A stretch of 64,000 bases of DNA, taken from NCBI RefSeq assembly GCF_025772985.1, contig NZ_JAKMTB010000001.1:186001-250000 (forward strand). The letters run 5' to 3'. The position numbers and the translations under genes were made by a program. The first letter of the stretch is position 1. Each line of letters starts with the position of its first letter. Below are positions 51,453-59,349 of the stretch, one piece after another. Source of the stretch: Campylobacter sp. CNRCH_2014_0184h (GTDB lineage Bacteria; Campylobacterota; Campylobacteria; Campylobacterales; Campylobacteraceae). The notes under the pieces were generated by a model, which made no database searches, had not been told where the DNA came from, and was given only the letters and a program-made list of their open reading frames with translations.

Positions 51453-52642
51453 TGGCAGCTAATTATGGAGTTAATTTTACTATAGAAAATGGTGCAGCAA
51501 GTCCTATAGCTATACAAAGTGATACACCTATAGGTATAGCTGGGGTGATTGAGGGTGCAAATAAAGATATGATTTATACTAAAGCTGGATATGAGAGTAC
51601 TCAAACTATGCCAATTTTTGCTTTTTCTAGTGCAAGTAAAGCAAAAGAGTTTGTAAGTGATTTGATTAAAGAGCATAATTTACAAGATTTTAGACTCTTA
51701 GACACTTTAGAATGCATTAATTTACAAAATGTTTCTAATGTGATTATCATTAGTTTTTTTGAAAAAGATACAGAGGATGAAAACACTTTAGCAAATGCAA
51801 GTGAAGCGATAGAAATGTTTAAAAAAGCAAAGCATCGCACAGGCTTTGCTCCTGATTTAATCATCGCTCCTTATTATTCTCATGAAGCAGGCATAAAAGC
51901 TAAACTTCAAAGCGTAGCAGAGGCTATGAATATTACAGCTATAGTAGATTTATATGCAAACAATGCTGGAGAAGCTATTAATGCTATGGAAAGTTTTAGC
52001 TCAAAAAGATTGGTTGCCACTTGGCCTTGGGTGCAAATTTTAAATACCCAAGGAAAATACACCTATGTTCCTCAAAGTCCAATCATAGCAGCAATGATAG
52101 CACATACTGATGGAGATAAAGAATATGGCTTTAGTGATTCTTACTCCAATAGAGTTATGAATGGAGTAACTGGGAGTGAGCATTTTGTGGAATTTATTAT
52201 GGGTGAAGATTGTGATGCAGATAGATTAAGAAAAAATCATATTTCAACTTGTATTCTTTATGAGGGCTTTAGAACTTGGGGTGGTGAAAGTAGTGATGAA
52301 GATACCATATGGCAAGATTTAGCAAGAGTAAGAACTTTTGATCGTATTGCCATAGCAGCTCAAAAGGCTTCTTTTAAAGCAATTGATAAAAAAGCTAGTG
52401 AGCTTTATTTTGTGAAGATTAGTGTTGAAGAAATGCTAAGAAATTTAAAAGGTGCTAAGGTTTTAATTGGCTATGATGTAGAGTGGGATGAAGAGCAAAA
52501 TACTCCAAGCAATGTTAGTGCTGGTAAATTTTACTTAAAAGTAAAAATCATGAATAACCCAATTGTAAAACAACTAACCATTAATTTCAAATACTCAGAT
52601 GAGTGGAGTGATGATTTAATTAAAACTATGCAAGGAGAGTAA
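51452..52642 (+). CDS. Tail sheath protein (P2 FI-like)
   Basis: A 396-residue contractile sheath subunit: GAASPIAIQSDTPIGIAGVI at the N-terminus, APDLIIAPYYSHEAGIKAKL near residue 131, and GFRTWGGESSDEDTIWQDL near residue 275. The length and the FI-FII-E-T order are as in P2. It contracts to drive the tube through the cell envelope. Confidence 0.93.
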   Translation: MAANYGVNFTIENGAASPIAIQSDTPIGIAGVIEGANKDMIYTKAGYESTQTMPIFAFSSASKAKEFVSDLIKEHNLQDFRLLDTLECINLQNVSNVIIISFFEKDTEDENTLANASEAIEMFKKAKHRTGFAPDLIIAPYYSHEAGIKAKLQSVAEAMNITAIVDLYANNAGEAINAMESFSSKRLVATWPWVQILNTQGKYTYVPQSPIIAAMIAHTDGDKEYGFSDSYSNRVMNGVTGSEHFVEFIMGEDCDADRLRKNHISTCILYEGFRTWGGESSDEDTIWQDLARVRTFDRIAIAAQKASFKAIDKKASELYFVKISVEEMLRNLKGAKVLIGYDVEWDEEQNTPSNVSAGKFYLKVKIMNNPIVKQLTINFKYSDEWSDDLIKTMQGE

Positions 52643-52644
52643 AA

Positions 52645-53154
52645 ATGAAGAGAAGAATCGGGGAAGTTATACAAGAATGTAATGTTTATATAGATGGTCA
52701 GGGTTACTTAGGAGTAGTTAGAAATCTAAAACTTCCTGATATAGAGCAAGAAATGATAGAAACAAAAGGAGTTTTAAGTGCAAATTATGGTAGTGGCGTG
52801 TTAAAACCATTAGAAATCTCTTTTAAACTTTCTGTGGTTGATCCAGTACTTTATGCTGCATTTTTTCATACAACTTATAGCACTATTAAAGCACCCATTC
52901 TTTTTAGAGAAAGTGTGCATCAAGGAGGTGATAATCATGGAATTAGCGCTGAAATTATGGGTGAGTTTATAAGTTTAAATGAAAGTGATCATGAAAGCGG
53001 AAAAGAAGTTGAAGTTGAAGTAAAAATGGCTGTTCATTCTTATATACAAAGAAGAAACAAAATACCAATTATTACTTATGATCATAAAAATACTATTTTA
53101 ATGATTAATGGTATTGATTTAATGAGTGGTGTACGCTCTAATTTAACTATTTAA
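52645..53154 (+). CDS. Tail tube protein (P2 FII-like)
   Basis: A 169-residue tube subunit with IQECNVYIDGQGYLGVVRNL, LPDIEQEMIETKGVLSANYG and IQRRNKIPIITYDHKNTILM, as expected of P2 FII relatives. It follows the sheath gene by 2 bp. About 40 bp of AT-rich DNA separates it from the chaperone gene. Confidence 0.9.
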   Translation: MKRRIGEVIQECNVYIDGQGYLGVVRNLKLPDIEQEMIETKGVLSANYGSGVLKPLEISFKLSVVDPVLYAAFFHTTYSTIKAPILFRESVHQGGDNHGISAEIMGEFISLNESDHESGKEVEVEVKMAVHSYIQRRNKIPIITYDHKNTILMINGIDLMSGVRSNLTI

Positions 53155-53195
53155 ATGCTGGTTAATTTAAATTTAAACATTAAAAGGAGTAAAAG

Positions 53196-53435
53196 ATGAA
53201 AGAAAAACTAATTAAACTTGAAAATGGTGAAGAGTTAAAAATGAAAGCACCTAATGTGCGTGTTTTAAAAAATGCTACCAGTAAAAGTGATAAAGAAATG
53301 GATCAAACTATTTATATGATAGCTACGCTTACAAATAAACAAGAAAGTGACATAGAAGAATTAAATCTTAAAGATTTTATGGCTTTGCAAAATGCTCTTA
53401 AAGATTTTTTGCAAGAAGCAGGAGTTATAGCCTAG
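53196..53435 (+). CDS. Tail assembly chaperone E (P2 gpE-like)
   Basis: A 79-residue protein with the gpE pattern (KLENGEELKMKAPNVRVLKN, then NLKDFMALQNALKDFLQEA). It is the zero-frame product of the overlapping chaperone pair; the -1 frame product uses the slippery heptamer near its end. It acts with the tape measure during tail-length determination. Confidence 0.83.
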   Translation: MKEKLIKLENGEELKMKAPNVRVLKNATSKSDKEMDQTIYMIATLTNKQESDIEELNLKDFMALQNALKDFLQEAGVIA

Positions 53436-53560
53436 AAGCTGTAGCTCTTATAAGCCATAGTTTAAATTGGGGTTTAAATGAGGTGTTAGATTTAGATTTG
53501 GAAGAATTTGAAAAAGCTTTAGAAATAGCAAAAGAGTTGTTAAAAACTAAGAGTTTTTAA
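53196..53560 (+). CDS. Tail assembly chaperone E+E', predicted -1 frameshift product
   Basis: Codons 1-72 are those of E; the heptamer T TTT TTG at 53405-53411 then allows a -1 slip. The new frame continues RSYSLEAVALISHSLNWGLN and LDLDLEEFEKALEIAKELL to a stop at 53558-53560, giving about 121 residues. P2 uses the same heptamer for its E+E' protein. The second frame has no usable ATG start of its own and is clearly coding, which is strong evidence. Coordinates span both frames. Confidence 0.8.
53405..53411 (+). promoter_or_regulatory. Ribosomal slippery site T TTT TTG
   Basis: The zero-frame codons are GAT TTT TTG, placing the heptamer in the phase needed for a -1 shift. The site lies 22 nt before the zero-frame stop. 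Confidence 0.75.
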
Positions 53561-53852
53561 TTGTTTTATTCTTAAAAGAACAAAATTTTAAAGCTACATA
53601 TAAAACAAAGTCTAAAACTGCAATTAAACACCAAGTTGGTAAAACAATTAAAAGTGCGATAGGTGGTATAATCATCATTAAAATAGCAGTTGTGATAATG
53701 CCTATAAAATAAGAAAAGATAAAAATAGCTATTGTATTGAAAAAACCATCATTTGCACTTTGATAACTTATTAAAAAAGCAGGTATAAGTGTTGTTAGTA
53801 ATAAAGCAATGTGTGAAATCGTATCATCATTAATAAATTTTAAAATTTTCAT
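53547..53852 (-). CDS. Membrane protein inserted between tail genes (moron candidate)
   Basis: A 101-residue protein with three or four hydrophobic segments (ISHIALLLTTLIPAFLISY, NTIAIFIFSYFIGIITTAIL, IPPIALLIVLPTWCLIAVL). It is antisense to the surrounding tail operon and its 3' end overlaps E' by 14 bp. A lone membrane protein gene in reverse orientation is typical of a moron, perhaps for superinfection exclusion. No ribosome-binding site is evident. Confidence 0.55.
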   Translation of the reverse strand: MKILKFINDDTISHIALLLTTLIPAFLISYQSANDGFFNTIAIFIFSYFIGIITTAILMMIIPPIALLIVLPTWCLIAVLDFVLYVALKFCSFKNKTIKNS

Positions 53853-53893
53853 AGCAAAGATTTTAAAATACAAACACTTAAAAAGGGTTGAAT

Positions 53894-56095
53894 GTGGAAA
53901 ATGCTGGAAGTATTGGAATTGGTATTGTTTTAGGTTTAGTGACTAAAAATGCAAGTGCTGTTGGTAAAATAGTTAAAGATTTTAATAATTTAGAAAAAGT
54001 AGCAGCAAAAACCAAACTCGGCATTAGTGGCTTACAAAAACAACTAGATACCCTTAAATTAAATAGCAATCTAAGAGAAGAATTGAAAGCTCAAAGAAAA
54101 GGATTGCAAGATGAAATTTTTACCTTAGGAAATTTAATAAGCAGCGGGATTGTTGGCAAAAGTATAAAAGTTGGAATTGATTTTGAAAGCGCAATGGCTG
54201 ATGTAAAAAAAGTAACAGAGCTTAGCGAGGGACATAGTTTAAAAGATTTCAAGCAAGATATTATAGATTTAAGCAAAAAGCTGCCAATGAGTGCTGAAGA
54301 GATTGCAAAAATAGTAAGCGAAGGAGGAAAGTTAGGTTTAGCTAGTAAAGAAGCTCTTGAGTTTGGAAAAACAGCTACTGCAATGGGAGTTGCTTTCGAG
54401 ATGGGAGCAGATGAGGCTGGTGAGGCCATAGGTGGTCTTATGGCAAATTTGCAAACCGATGTAAAAGGTATAAAAGATTTAGGTGATAGTATTAATTATT
54501 TAGCAGATAAAGGTTCTAGTGATGCTAAGAATATAGTAGATATTATAAGTAGAATTGGTGGAATGGGTAACCTTGTAGGACTTCAAAGAGAAAATATGGC
54601 TGCACTTGCGGCCACCCTTGATGAAGTGAAAATTCCTGCTGAAGTTGCAGGAACAGCAATTTCAAGTATGCTTACTAAACTTTCTACAGCAGATGCGTTA
54701 GGAGAAAAAGCAGAAGAAGCTTTTATGCAATTAGGGCTTAGTGGTGAATTTATGAAAAAAGCTTTAAATGAAAACTCTCAAGAAGCTATCAATCTTTTAC
54801 TTTCACGCATAAAAACACTCAACAAAGAATCCCAAATAGGAGTAATAACTAATATTTTTGGCAATGATAGTGGTACAATCAGAGCTATGACTACTTTAGT
54901 AAATGGTTATGATCGCTATCAAGAGCTCTTAAAAATGGCAAATTCTGAAGAGAAAAAAGGGTCTATGGATAAAGAATTAATTAACAAGTGTGATACAACA
55001 GCTGCTGCTTTAAAAATACTTGGCAATAACATTACTGCCATTGCAATTAAATTTTCAGATGCTTTGCTCCCTGTAGTTAAATCAGTAGCTTTAGGCTTTA
55101 GCTTTGTTACTAATATTATAGATATCTTACTTTCAAATTTCCCAGTACTTAGTACAATTATAGCTACAGCTACCGTTACTTTTTTACTTGCAAAACCAGC
55201 AATATTAGCATATGCATTTGCTAAAAACTATGTTAAAGATTCCACTCTTTTATTTAAGAATGCCTTAATAGCAACAAGAATTCATCTTTTAGCTTTTGCC
55301 AATTCTTGTAATATTTCAAAAATATCACTTATCGGTAAAGCTCTTGCATTAAAACTAGTAAGAATTAGATTAATGGCTAGTGTGATTGCAGCGATTATTT
55401 ATAAAAAAGCTGCTATAGGATTAAATCTTGTACTAGCAAATCTTTCTAAAGCTTTTATATATGTAGCAAGATGTATTAAAATTTTAACCATAACAATGCT
55501 TACTAGTCCACTTGGTATTGCATTGGCTGCAATTGGCATTGTTGCAGGAGTTATTATAGCTAACTGGGACAAAGTTAAGATTTGGTTTGTCTCTTTTATA
55601 GAATGGTTGAAGCCAATATTTAATCCAATAGCAAATATTTTTAATTCTATTTGGCAGGGAATAAGCGACTTCTTTTATGGTATTTTTGGTGGCATGTTTG
55701 AGTGGTTTGGAGATAAACTTTCTTGGATTAGTGAAACAATAGCTTCTGTAGGAAATTTCATAAATGATGTTTTAGGATTTTTTGGTTTAAATGATGATGA
55801 AGTTAAAGTAAGCACCAATAAACAAAGTGAAGAAAAGATTATTAATGCTTATAGGGATGAATTACCACAAACAAATGAAATTTTAGAAGCAAAAAGTATT
55901 AAACAAATGCCAATTAATTCTACTCCAAGCTTTAACAATGGCAGTATCAATGTAACGGTCAATGGTACTTTTAATATAGCCACAAAAGATGGTAATTTTA
56001 ATATGCAAGAGTTTGCTACTGCTATACAAAAAAGCATATTTGATGCTTTAAGAAAACAGGAGCAAAATAAAATCAATACTACTATTTATGGGTAA
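53894..56095 (+). CDS. Tail tape measure protein
   Basis: A 733-residue tape measure. The TP901-like core appears at about residues 100-310 (DFESAMADVKKVTELSEG, LPMSAEEIAKIVSEGGKLGL, TLDEVKIPAEVAGTAISSML, IFGNDSGTIRAM). Hydrophobic helices follow at about 385-430 and 540-570. I start at GTG 53894, 6 nt from AAAGGG; a TTG at 53888 is the alternative. Length determines tail length in the virion. Confidence 0.9.
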   Translation: MENAGSIGIGIVLGLVTKNASAVGKIVKDFNNLEKVAAKTKLGISGLQKQLDTLKLNSNLREELKAQRKGLQDEIFTLGNLISSGIVGKSIKVGIDFESAMADVKKVTELSEGHSLKDFKQDIIDLSKKLPMSAEEIAKIVSEGGKLGLASKEALEFGKTATAMGVAFEMGADEAGEAIGGLMANLQTDVKGIKDLGDSINYLADKGSSDAKNIVDIISRIGGMGNLVGLQRENMAALAATLDEVKIPAEVAGTAISSMLTKLSTADALGEKAEEAFMQLGLSGEFMKKALNENSQEAINLLLSRIKTLNKESQIGVITNIFGNDSGTIRAMTTLVNGYDRYQELLKMANSEEKKGSMDKELINKCDTTAAALKILGNNITAIAIKFSDALLPVVKSVALGFSFVTNIIDILLSNFPVLSTIIATATVTFLLAKPAILAYAFAKNYVKDSTLLFKNALIATRIHLLAFANSCNISKISLIGKALALKLVRIRLMASVIAAIIYKKAAIGLNLVLANLSKAFIYVARCIKILTITMLTSPLGIALAAIGIVAGVIIANWDKVKIWFVSFIEWLKPIFNPIANIFNSIWQGISDFFYGIFGGMFEWFGDKLSWISETIASVGNFINDVLGFFGLNDDEVKVSTNKQSEEKIINAYRDELPQTNEILEAKSIKQMPINSTPSFNNGSINVTVNGTFNIATKDGNFNMQEFATAIQKSIFDALRKQEQNKINTTIYG

Positions 56096-56098
56096 TTT

Positions 56099-56587
56099 AT
56101 GAGCGATTATATAGAGATTAAAGGACTCGAAAACTTTTTTAAGGCTTGTGATAAATTAATAGATATGGATAAACATGGGCAAAGCATTTTAGCAGGTGCT
56201 GGAGAAAGTATGAGAAATGCTATCATAGATTCTTTTAAAAATGAGCGTAGTATTTTTGGGCAAAAATGGCAAGCTCTAAAACCAGCGACAATAAAACAAA
56301 AAATTAAAGAAGGAAAAAATAATGGTATTTTAAAAAGAGATGGTGAGTTAAGCAAAGAAACGAATTGGCAAAGTAAAGTTAGTAAAAATAGTGTAGAAGT
56401 TTTTAATAATATACAAAGTAAGAAAGGTTTTAAATATGGACTTACTCATCAATATGGCAGCAAAAAGAAAAATATACCAGCAAGAGCTTTTTTACCAATA
56501 GATAATAACAATGTTTTACATAAAAGTGTAAGAGAAACAATTTATGAAGATACTAAAGATTTTATTAAAAAAATTAGCAAAAACTAA
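56099..56587 (+). CDS. Virion morphogenesis protein (Mu gpG / P2 gpS-like)
   Basis: A 162-residue member of the phage_tail_S family: DSFKNERSIFGQKWQALKPA and LTHQYGSKKKNIPARAFLP are its conserved blocks. It acts in tail completion or head-tail joining. Oddly it lies after the tape measure at the far end of the tail operon, apart from the head genes. Confidence 0.85.
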   Translation: MSDYIEIKGLENFFKACDKLIDMDKHGQSILAGAGESMRNAIIDSFKNERSIFGQKWQALKPATIKQKIKEGKNNGILKRDGELSKETNWQSKVSKNSVEVFNNIQSKKGFKYGLTHQYGSKKKNIPARAFLPIDNNNVLHKSVRETIYEDTKDFIKKISKN

Positions 56588-56689
56588 AACAGGAAAGCCA
56601 TAAGCTCTCCTTTCTAAAAACTAGCAAAAGCATTATAACCTTCTTTTTGGAAGCTAGCTAATTAAATTTTATTTTAAAAGGAATTTGTT

Positions 56690-57502
56690 ATGAACACTAT
56701 AAACAAATTTCTAAAAACTAGCACACAAACTAAACCTACACAAACTAAATTAAAAGCTGCATTTGCTTGGGTGGGTGGTAAAAACTATTTAGCTAAAGAA
56801 ATCATTGCTTTAATGCCAGAGCATAAAACTTATATAGAAGTTTTTGGTGGAGCTTTGAGTGTTTTTTATCAAAAAAGTCCTTCAAAAATAGAAGTTATTA
56901 ATGATATAAATAACGAGCTTATTAATTTGCACCTTTGCATAAGAAACAAACCACAAAGTTTAAATAATGTATTAAATTCTTTATTTGTAAGTAGAAAGAT
57001 ATTTGCAATGATAAAAAATAAAGAATTAAAGCCAAGAAATGATATAGAAAGAGCTGCTTTTTATTTTTATCTTATTAGCACTTCTTTTGGATCAAACATG
57101 GGGCAATTTGCCATGAGCAAACAAAGAGCGCCAAAAAGATTGCTTAGAGATTTTAGCTTACATACACAAAGGCTTAAACATGCTAGCATTGAGAATAAAA
57201 GCTTTGAATATATTTTAAAAGAATATGATTACAATGAGGCTTTGTTTTATTTAGATCCACCTTATGTGGGGACTGAAAATTATTATAAAAACACTAATGG
57301 TTTTGGAATAAAAGAGCATAAACTATTAAATGAGTTATTAAAAAACATCAAGGGTAAATTTATGCTTTCTTATAATGATTGTGAGCTTGTAAGAGAACTT
57401 TATAAAGATTTTAATTTTAAGGAGTTAAAAGTAAGATATTCTTTAAATAACAATGTTTTAAAAAGAAAAGAGAGCAAGGAGGTTTTAATAATGAACTTTT
57501 AA
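56690..57502 (+). CDS. Dam-like DNA adenine methyltransferase
   Basis: A 270-residue N6-adenine methyltransferase of the Dam family: AFAWVGGKNYLAKEI (SAM motif I with GG), IEVFGGALSVFYQK, and the catalytic DPPYVG near residue 190, ending LKRKESKEVLIMNF. It lacks a cognate nuclease and is the known dam-like cargo of CJIE1-type prophages. It may protect phage DNA or change host gene expression. AAAAGGAATTTGTT precedes the ATG. Confidence 0.87.
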   Translation: MNTINKFLKTSTQTKPTQTKLKAAFAWVGGKNYLAKEIIALMPEHKTYIEVFGGALSVFYQKSPSKIEVINDINNELINLHLCIRNKPQSLNNVLNSLFVSRKIFAMIKNKELKPRNDIERAAFYFYLISTSFGSNMGQFAMSKQRAPKRLLRDFSLHTQRLKHASIENKSFEYILKEYDYNEALFYLDPPYVGTENYYKNTNGFGIKEHKLLNELLKNIKGKFMLSYNDCELVRELYKDFNFKELKVRYSLNNNVLKRKESKEVLIMNF

Positions 57503-57538
57503 GAATAAAGTTAAGAGAATATTTTTTAATATTCTCTT

Positions 57539-57826
57539 TTACTTAAGCAAAGAAGCTAAAAAATCTAAAGCTTCTTTTCTAAAATTTTCTTTGCATTCTT
57601 CTAGATAATCTTTTTCTAAAATAGCTCCGTATTTTAATAAGAGCAAAATAGCTCCAAAATTATTATGATTAATAGCATAAAACATAGGTTGTTCGCCCAT
57701 ACATTCTTTAGTAGCACTCATACCGTTTTTAAGATACTCTAATACAACATCATTGTTGCCATTGCAAATTACATTTATAAATCCCTTGCTAACACCTTGT
57801 CTTATATCTAATATTGCTCTATTCAT
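57539..57826 (-). CDS. Ankyrin-like small protein
   Basis: A 95-residue protein with an ankyrin-type segment (EQPMFYAINHNNFGAILLLL followed by KYGAILEKD). Too short for more than two repeats. First of a minus-strand group in the right-end cargo region; preceded by an intergenic hairpin repeat. Confidence 0.55.
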   Translation of the reverse strand: MNRAILDIRQGVSKGFINVICNGNNDVVLEYLKNGMSATKECMGEQPMFYAINHNNFGAILLLLKYGAILEKDYLEECKENFRKEALDFLASLLK

Positions 57827-57835
57827 CTTTTTTAT

Positions 57836-57890
57836 CCTTTTGTTTTGATAAGACTACATTAGCTTGGCTTAGCTGAATGTGTGCTGTTGT
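57836..57890 (-). repeat. Phage intergenic hairpin repeat, copy B
   Basis: On the minus strand this matches copy A at 32409: AACAGCACACATTCAGCTAA then AGCTAATGT, then TCAAAACAAAAGGATAAAAA, leading into the 57826 start. The hairpin ACATTcAGCT/AGCTAATGT is conserved, with changes only in the loop and flanks. Confidence 0.7.
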
Positions 57891-57893
57891 GAA

Positions 57894-58094
57894 TTATATT
57901 GTTTTAACCCAGCTTGATACGACATTTAATAAGTGATTATAGTCTTTACTTGTAGCTTCTTTAAAAAACTCATCTCTAATATCTTTGTGTATTTTAGCTT
58001 TTTTTAAAGCACTATCAACTCTAGCTAAAATTGAAAAAGCATTACCATCTTCTCCGATTAATTTAACTTTTATATTTGGATATTTTATACTCAT
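57894..58094 (-). CDS. Small uncharacterised phage protein
   Basis: A 66-residue protein (MSIKYPNIKVKLIGEDGNAF...) resembling small phage proteins that follow early repressor genes. I start at 58094 after AAGGAGTTAAAA; an upstream in-frame ATG would include the ribosome-binding site. No function known. Confidence 0.55.
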   Translation of the reverse strand: MSIKYPNIKVKLIGEDGNAFSILARVDSALKKAKIHKDIRDEFFKEATSKDYNHLLNVVSSWVKTI

Positions 58095-58178
58095 TTTTAA
58101 CTCCTTAAAATTCACAAAAAGTGCTTTTTAATTCATATCTTTGTTTTTTGCTATTGTATTGAACTACAAATTTCCTAC

Positions 58179-58424
58179 CTATAATATACTTTCAAATAAA
58201 GGCACTTGTATAATGGTTTTTTCTTCATTCATTTCAAGTATTTTTGCGATTGAGTAAGAGTTTATACCCATATTATAAATAGTCATAAGCTCTAAGATAT
58301 TATCTCTTGCTAGATAATCTTTTTCTTTTAAAAGTCTTTTATACAAAATTTTAAATTCATCTTCTAAATCCTGCATAATTTTTTCTTTTAATTCTTCATC
58401 AGTATAGTTTTTAATCTCTTTCAT
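58179..58424 (-). CDS. Small uncharacterised phage protein
   Basis: An 81-residue acidic helical protein (YTDEELKEKIMQDLEDEFKI...). AAGGAGAAAAAATG start. It is upstream of the 57894 gene and just downstream of hairpin repeat copy C. Confidence 0.55.
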   Translation of the reverse strand: MKEIKNYTDEELKEKIMQDLEDEFKILYKRLLKEKDYLARDNILELMTIYNMGINSYSIAKILEMNEEKTIIQVPLFESIL

Positions 58425-58437
58425 TTTTTCTCCTTTT

Positions 58438-58485
58438 GTTGATTAAGCACACAATAGCTTGGCAAAGCTTATTGTGTGCTGTTAG
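58438..58485 (-). repeat. Phage intergenic hairpin repeat, copy C
   Basis: On the minus strand AGCACACAATA-AGCTTTG...: the inverted arms GCACACAATA and TATTGTGTGC form a longer, perfect 10-bp stem extended by AAGCTT/AGCTTG pairs. It ends in AACAAAAGGAG, the next gene's ribosome-binding site. A relative of copies A and B with compensating changes. Confidence 0.65.
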
Positions 58486-59111
58486 ATCTTAGAAAGCTCT
58501 CCAACTACCACACCAATTAGCAAAAAATCTCCATTTTTATAAAATATGTCTTTATATAAAGGGTTTAAAGAGTGTAAAATTACTCCATTATCTTGTTTTA
58601 AAACTTGTTTGATAAAAAGTCCATCTTTAGTATTGACCACACAAATGCTTTTGTTTTTAAAAGTTTTATTTCTATCTATTACGCAAATACTTCTATCTTT
58701 GATAATTGGCTCCATACTCTCACCATAGCAAGTAATAAACTCACAATCTTTTGTTTTAAAAAAATCTAATATCTTTTGATCTATTAATATGTTTTCAAAG
58801 TCTAAAATATCATTAATACCACCTCCACCTAAACTAGCATTGGTTTTATATAGTTTTAAAATTTTATATTTGTATTCACATTCTAATTGATCTTTTGGAG
58901 AGCTTCCATAAAAGAAGTAATTAATACTAATATTTCTTTTTTCTAAGAAATTTAAAATATGTGCATAAGGAATAGAGTTTCTAAATTTCATTGAGTTAAA
59001 AGTGTCTGGATGGATACCTAATTCTTTAGCTATATCTTTTGTTTTTAATTCGCACTTACCTTCACTTGCAAGTATGTCTTTTAACTTCTCAATTACTTCT
59101 TGCATTTGCAT
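58482..59111 (-). CDS. Second S24-type repressor-like protein
   Basis: A 209-residue protein with an N-terminal HTH (LKTKDIAKELGIHPDTFNSM) and a C-terminal S24 domain: TCYGESMEPIIKDRSICVI holds the serine near residue 132 and GLFIKQVLKQ the lysine near residue 167. It also has NASLGGGGINDI, a LexA-like cleavage-region segment. It is different in sequence from the repressor at 25118. I start at 59111 after AAAAGGATTGATC. It may sense damage, control right-end cargo, or give immunity to a related phage. Confidence 0.82.
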   Translation of the reverse strand: MQMQEVIEKLKDILASEGKCELKTKDIAKELGIHPDTFNSMKFRNSIPYAHILNFLEKRNISINYFFYGSSPKDQLECEYKYKILKLYKTNASLGGGGINDILDFENILIDQKILDFFKTKDCEFITCYGESMEPIIKDRSICVIDRNKTFKNKSICVVNTKDGLFIKQVLKQDNGVILHSLNPLYKDIFYKNGDFLLIGVVVGELSKI

Positions 59112-59117
59112 GATCAA

Positions 59118-59349
59118 TCCTTTTATTTTAATTTAAAAGAATTTAACAAAAAATTGCAAAAAGCAATGAAAAGATTTTATTTTGAAAGGTTTAATTATAA
59201 GTATAATTTTTACACTATTAATTGATTTTAAAAAAACAAATTTTTCATTAAATAAATAATAATTTATAATCTTAAATTGATTTTTTAATATATAAATTAT
59301 ATAATCCTTGCCAATTAAAGAATCAAAGCCATCAAAAGGACTTATATTA
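59118..59349. promoter_or_regulatory. Divergent promoter region of second repressor and cargo nuclease
   Basis: A 232-bp very AT-rich intergenic region. It contains the palindrome ATTGC-AAAAA-GCAAT near 59152-59166, within 60 bp of the repressor start, a candidate autoregulatory operator. Several ATTATA/TATAAT-like boxes face both ways and cannot be ranked by eye. Confidence 0.4.
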
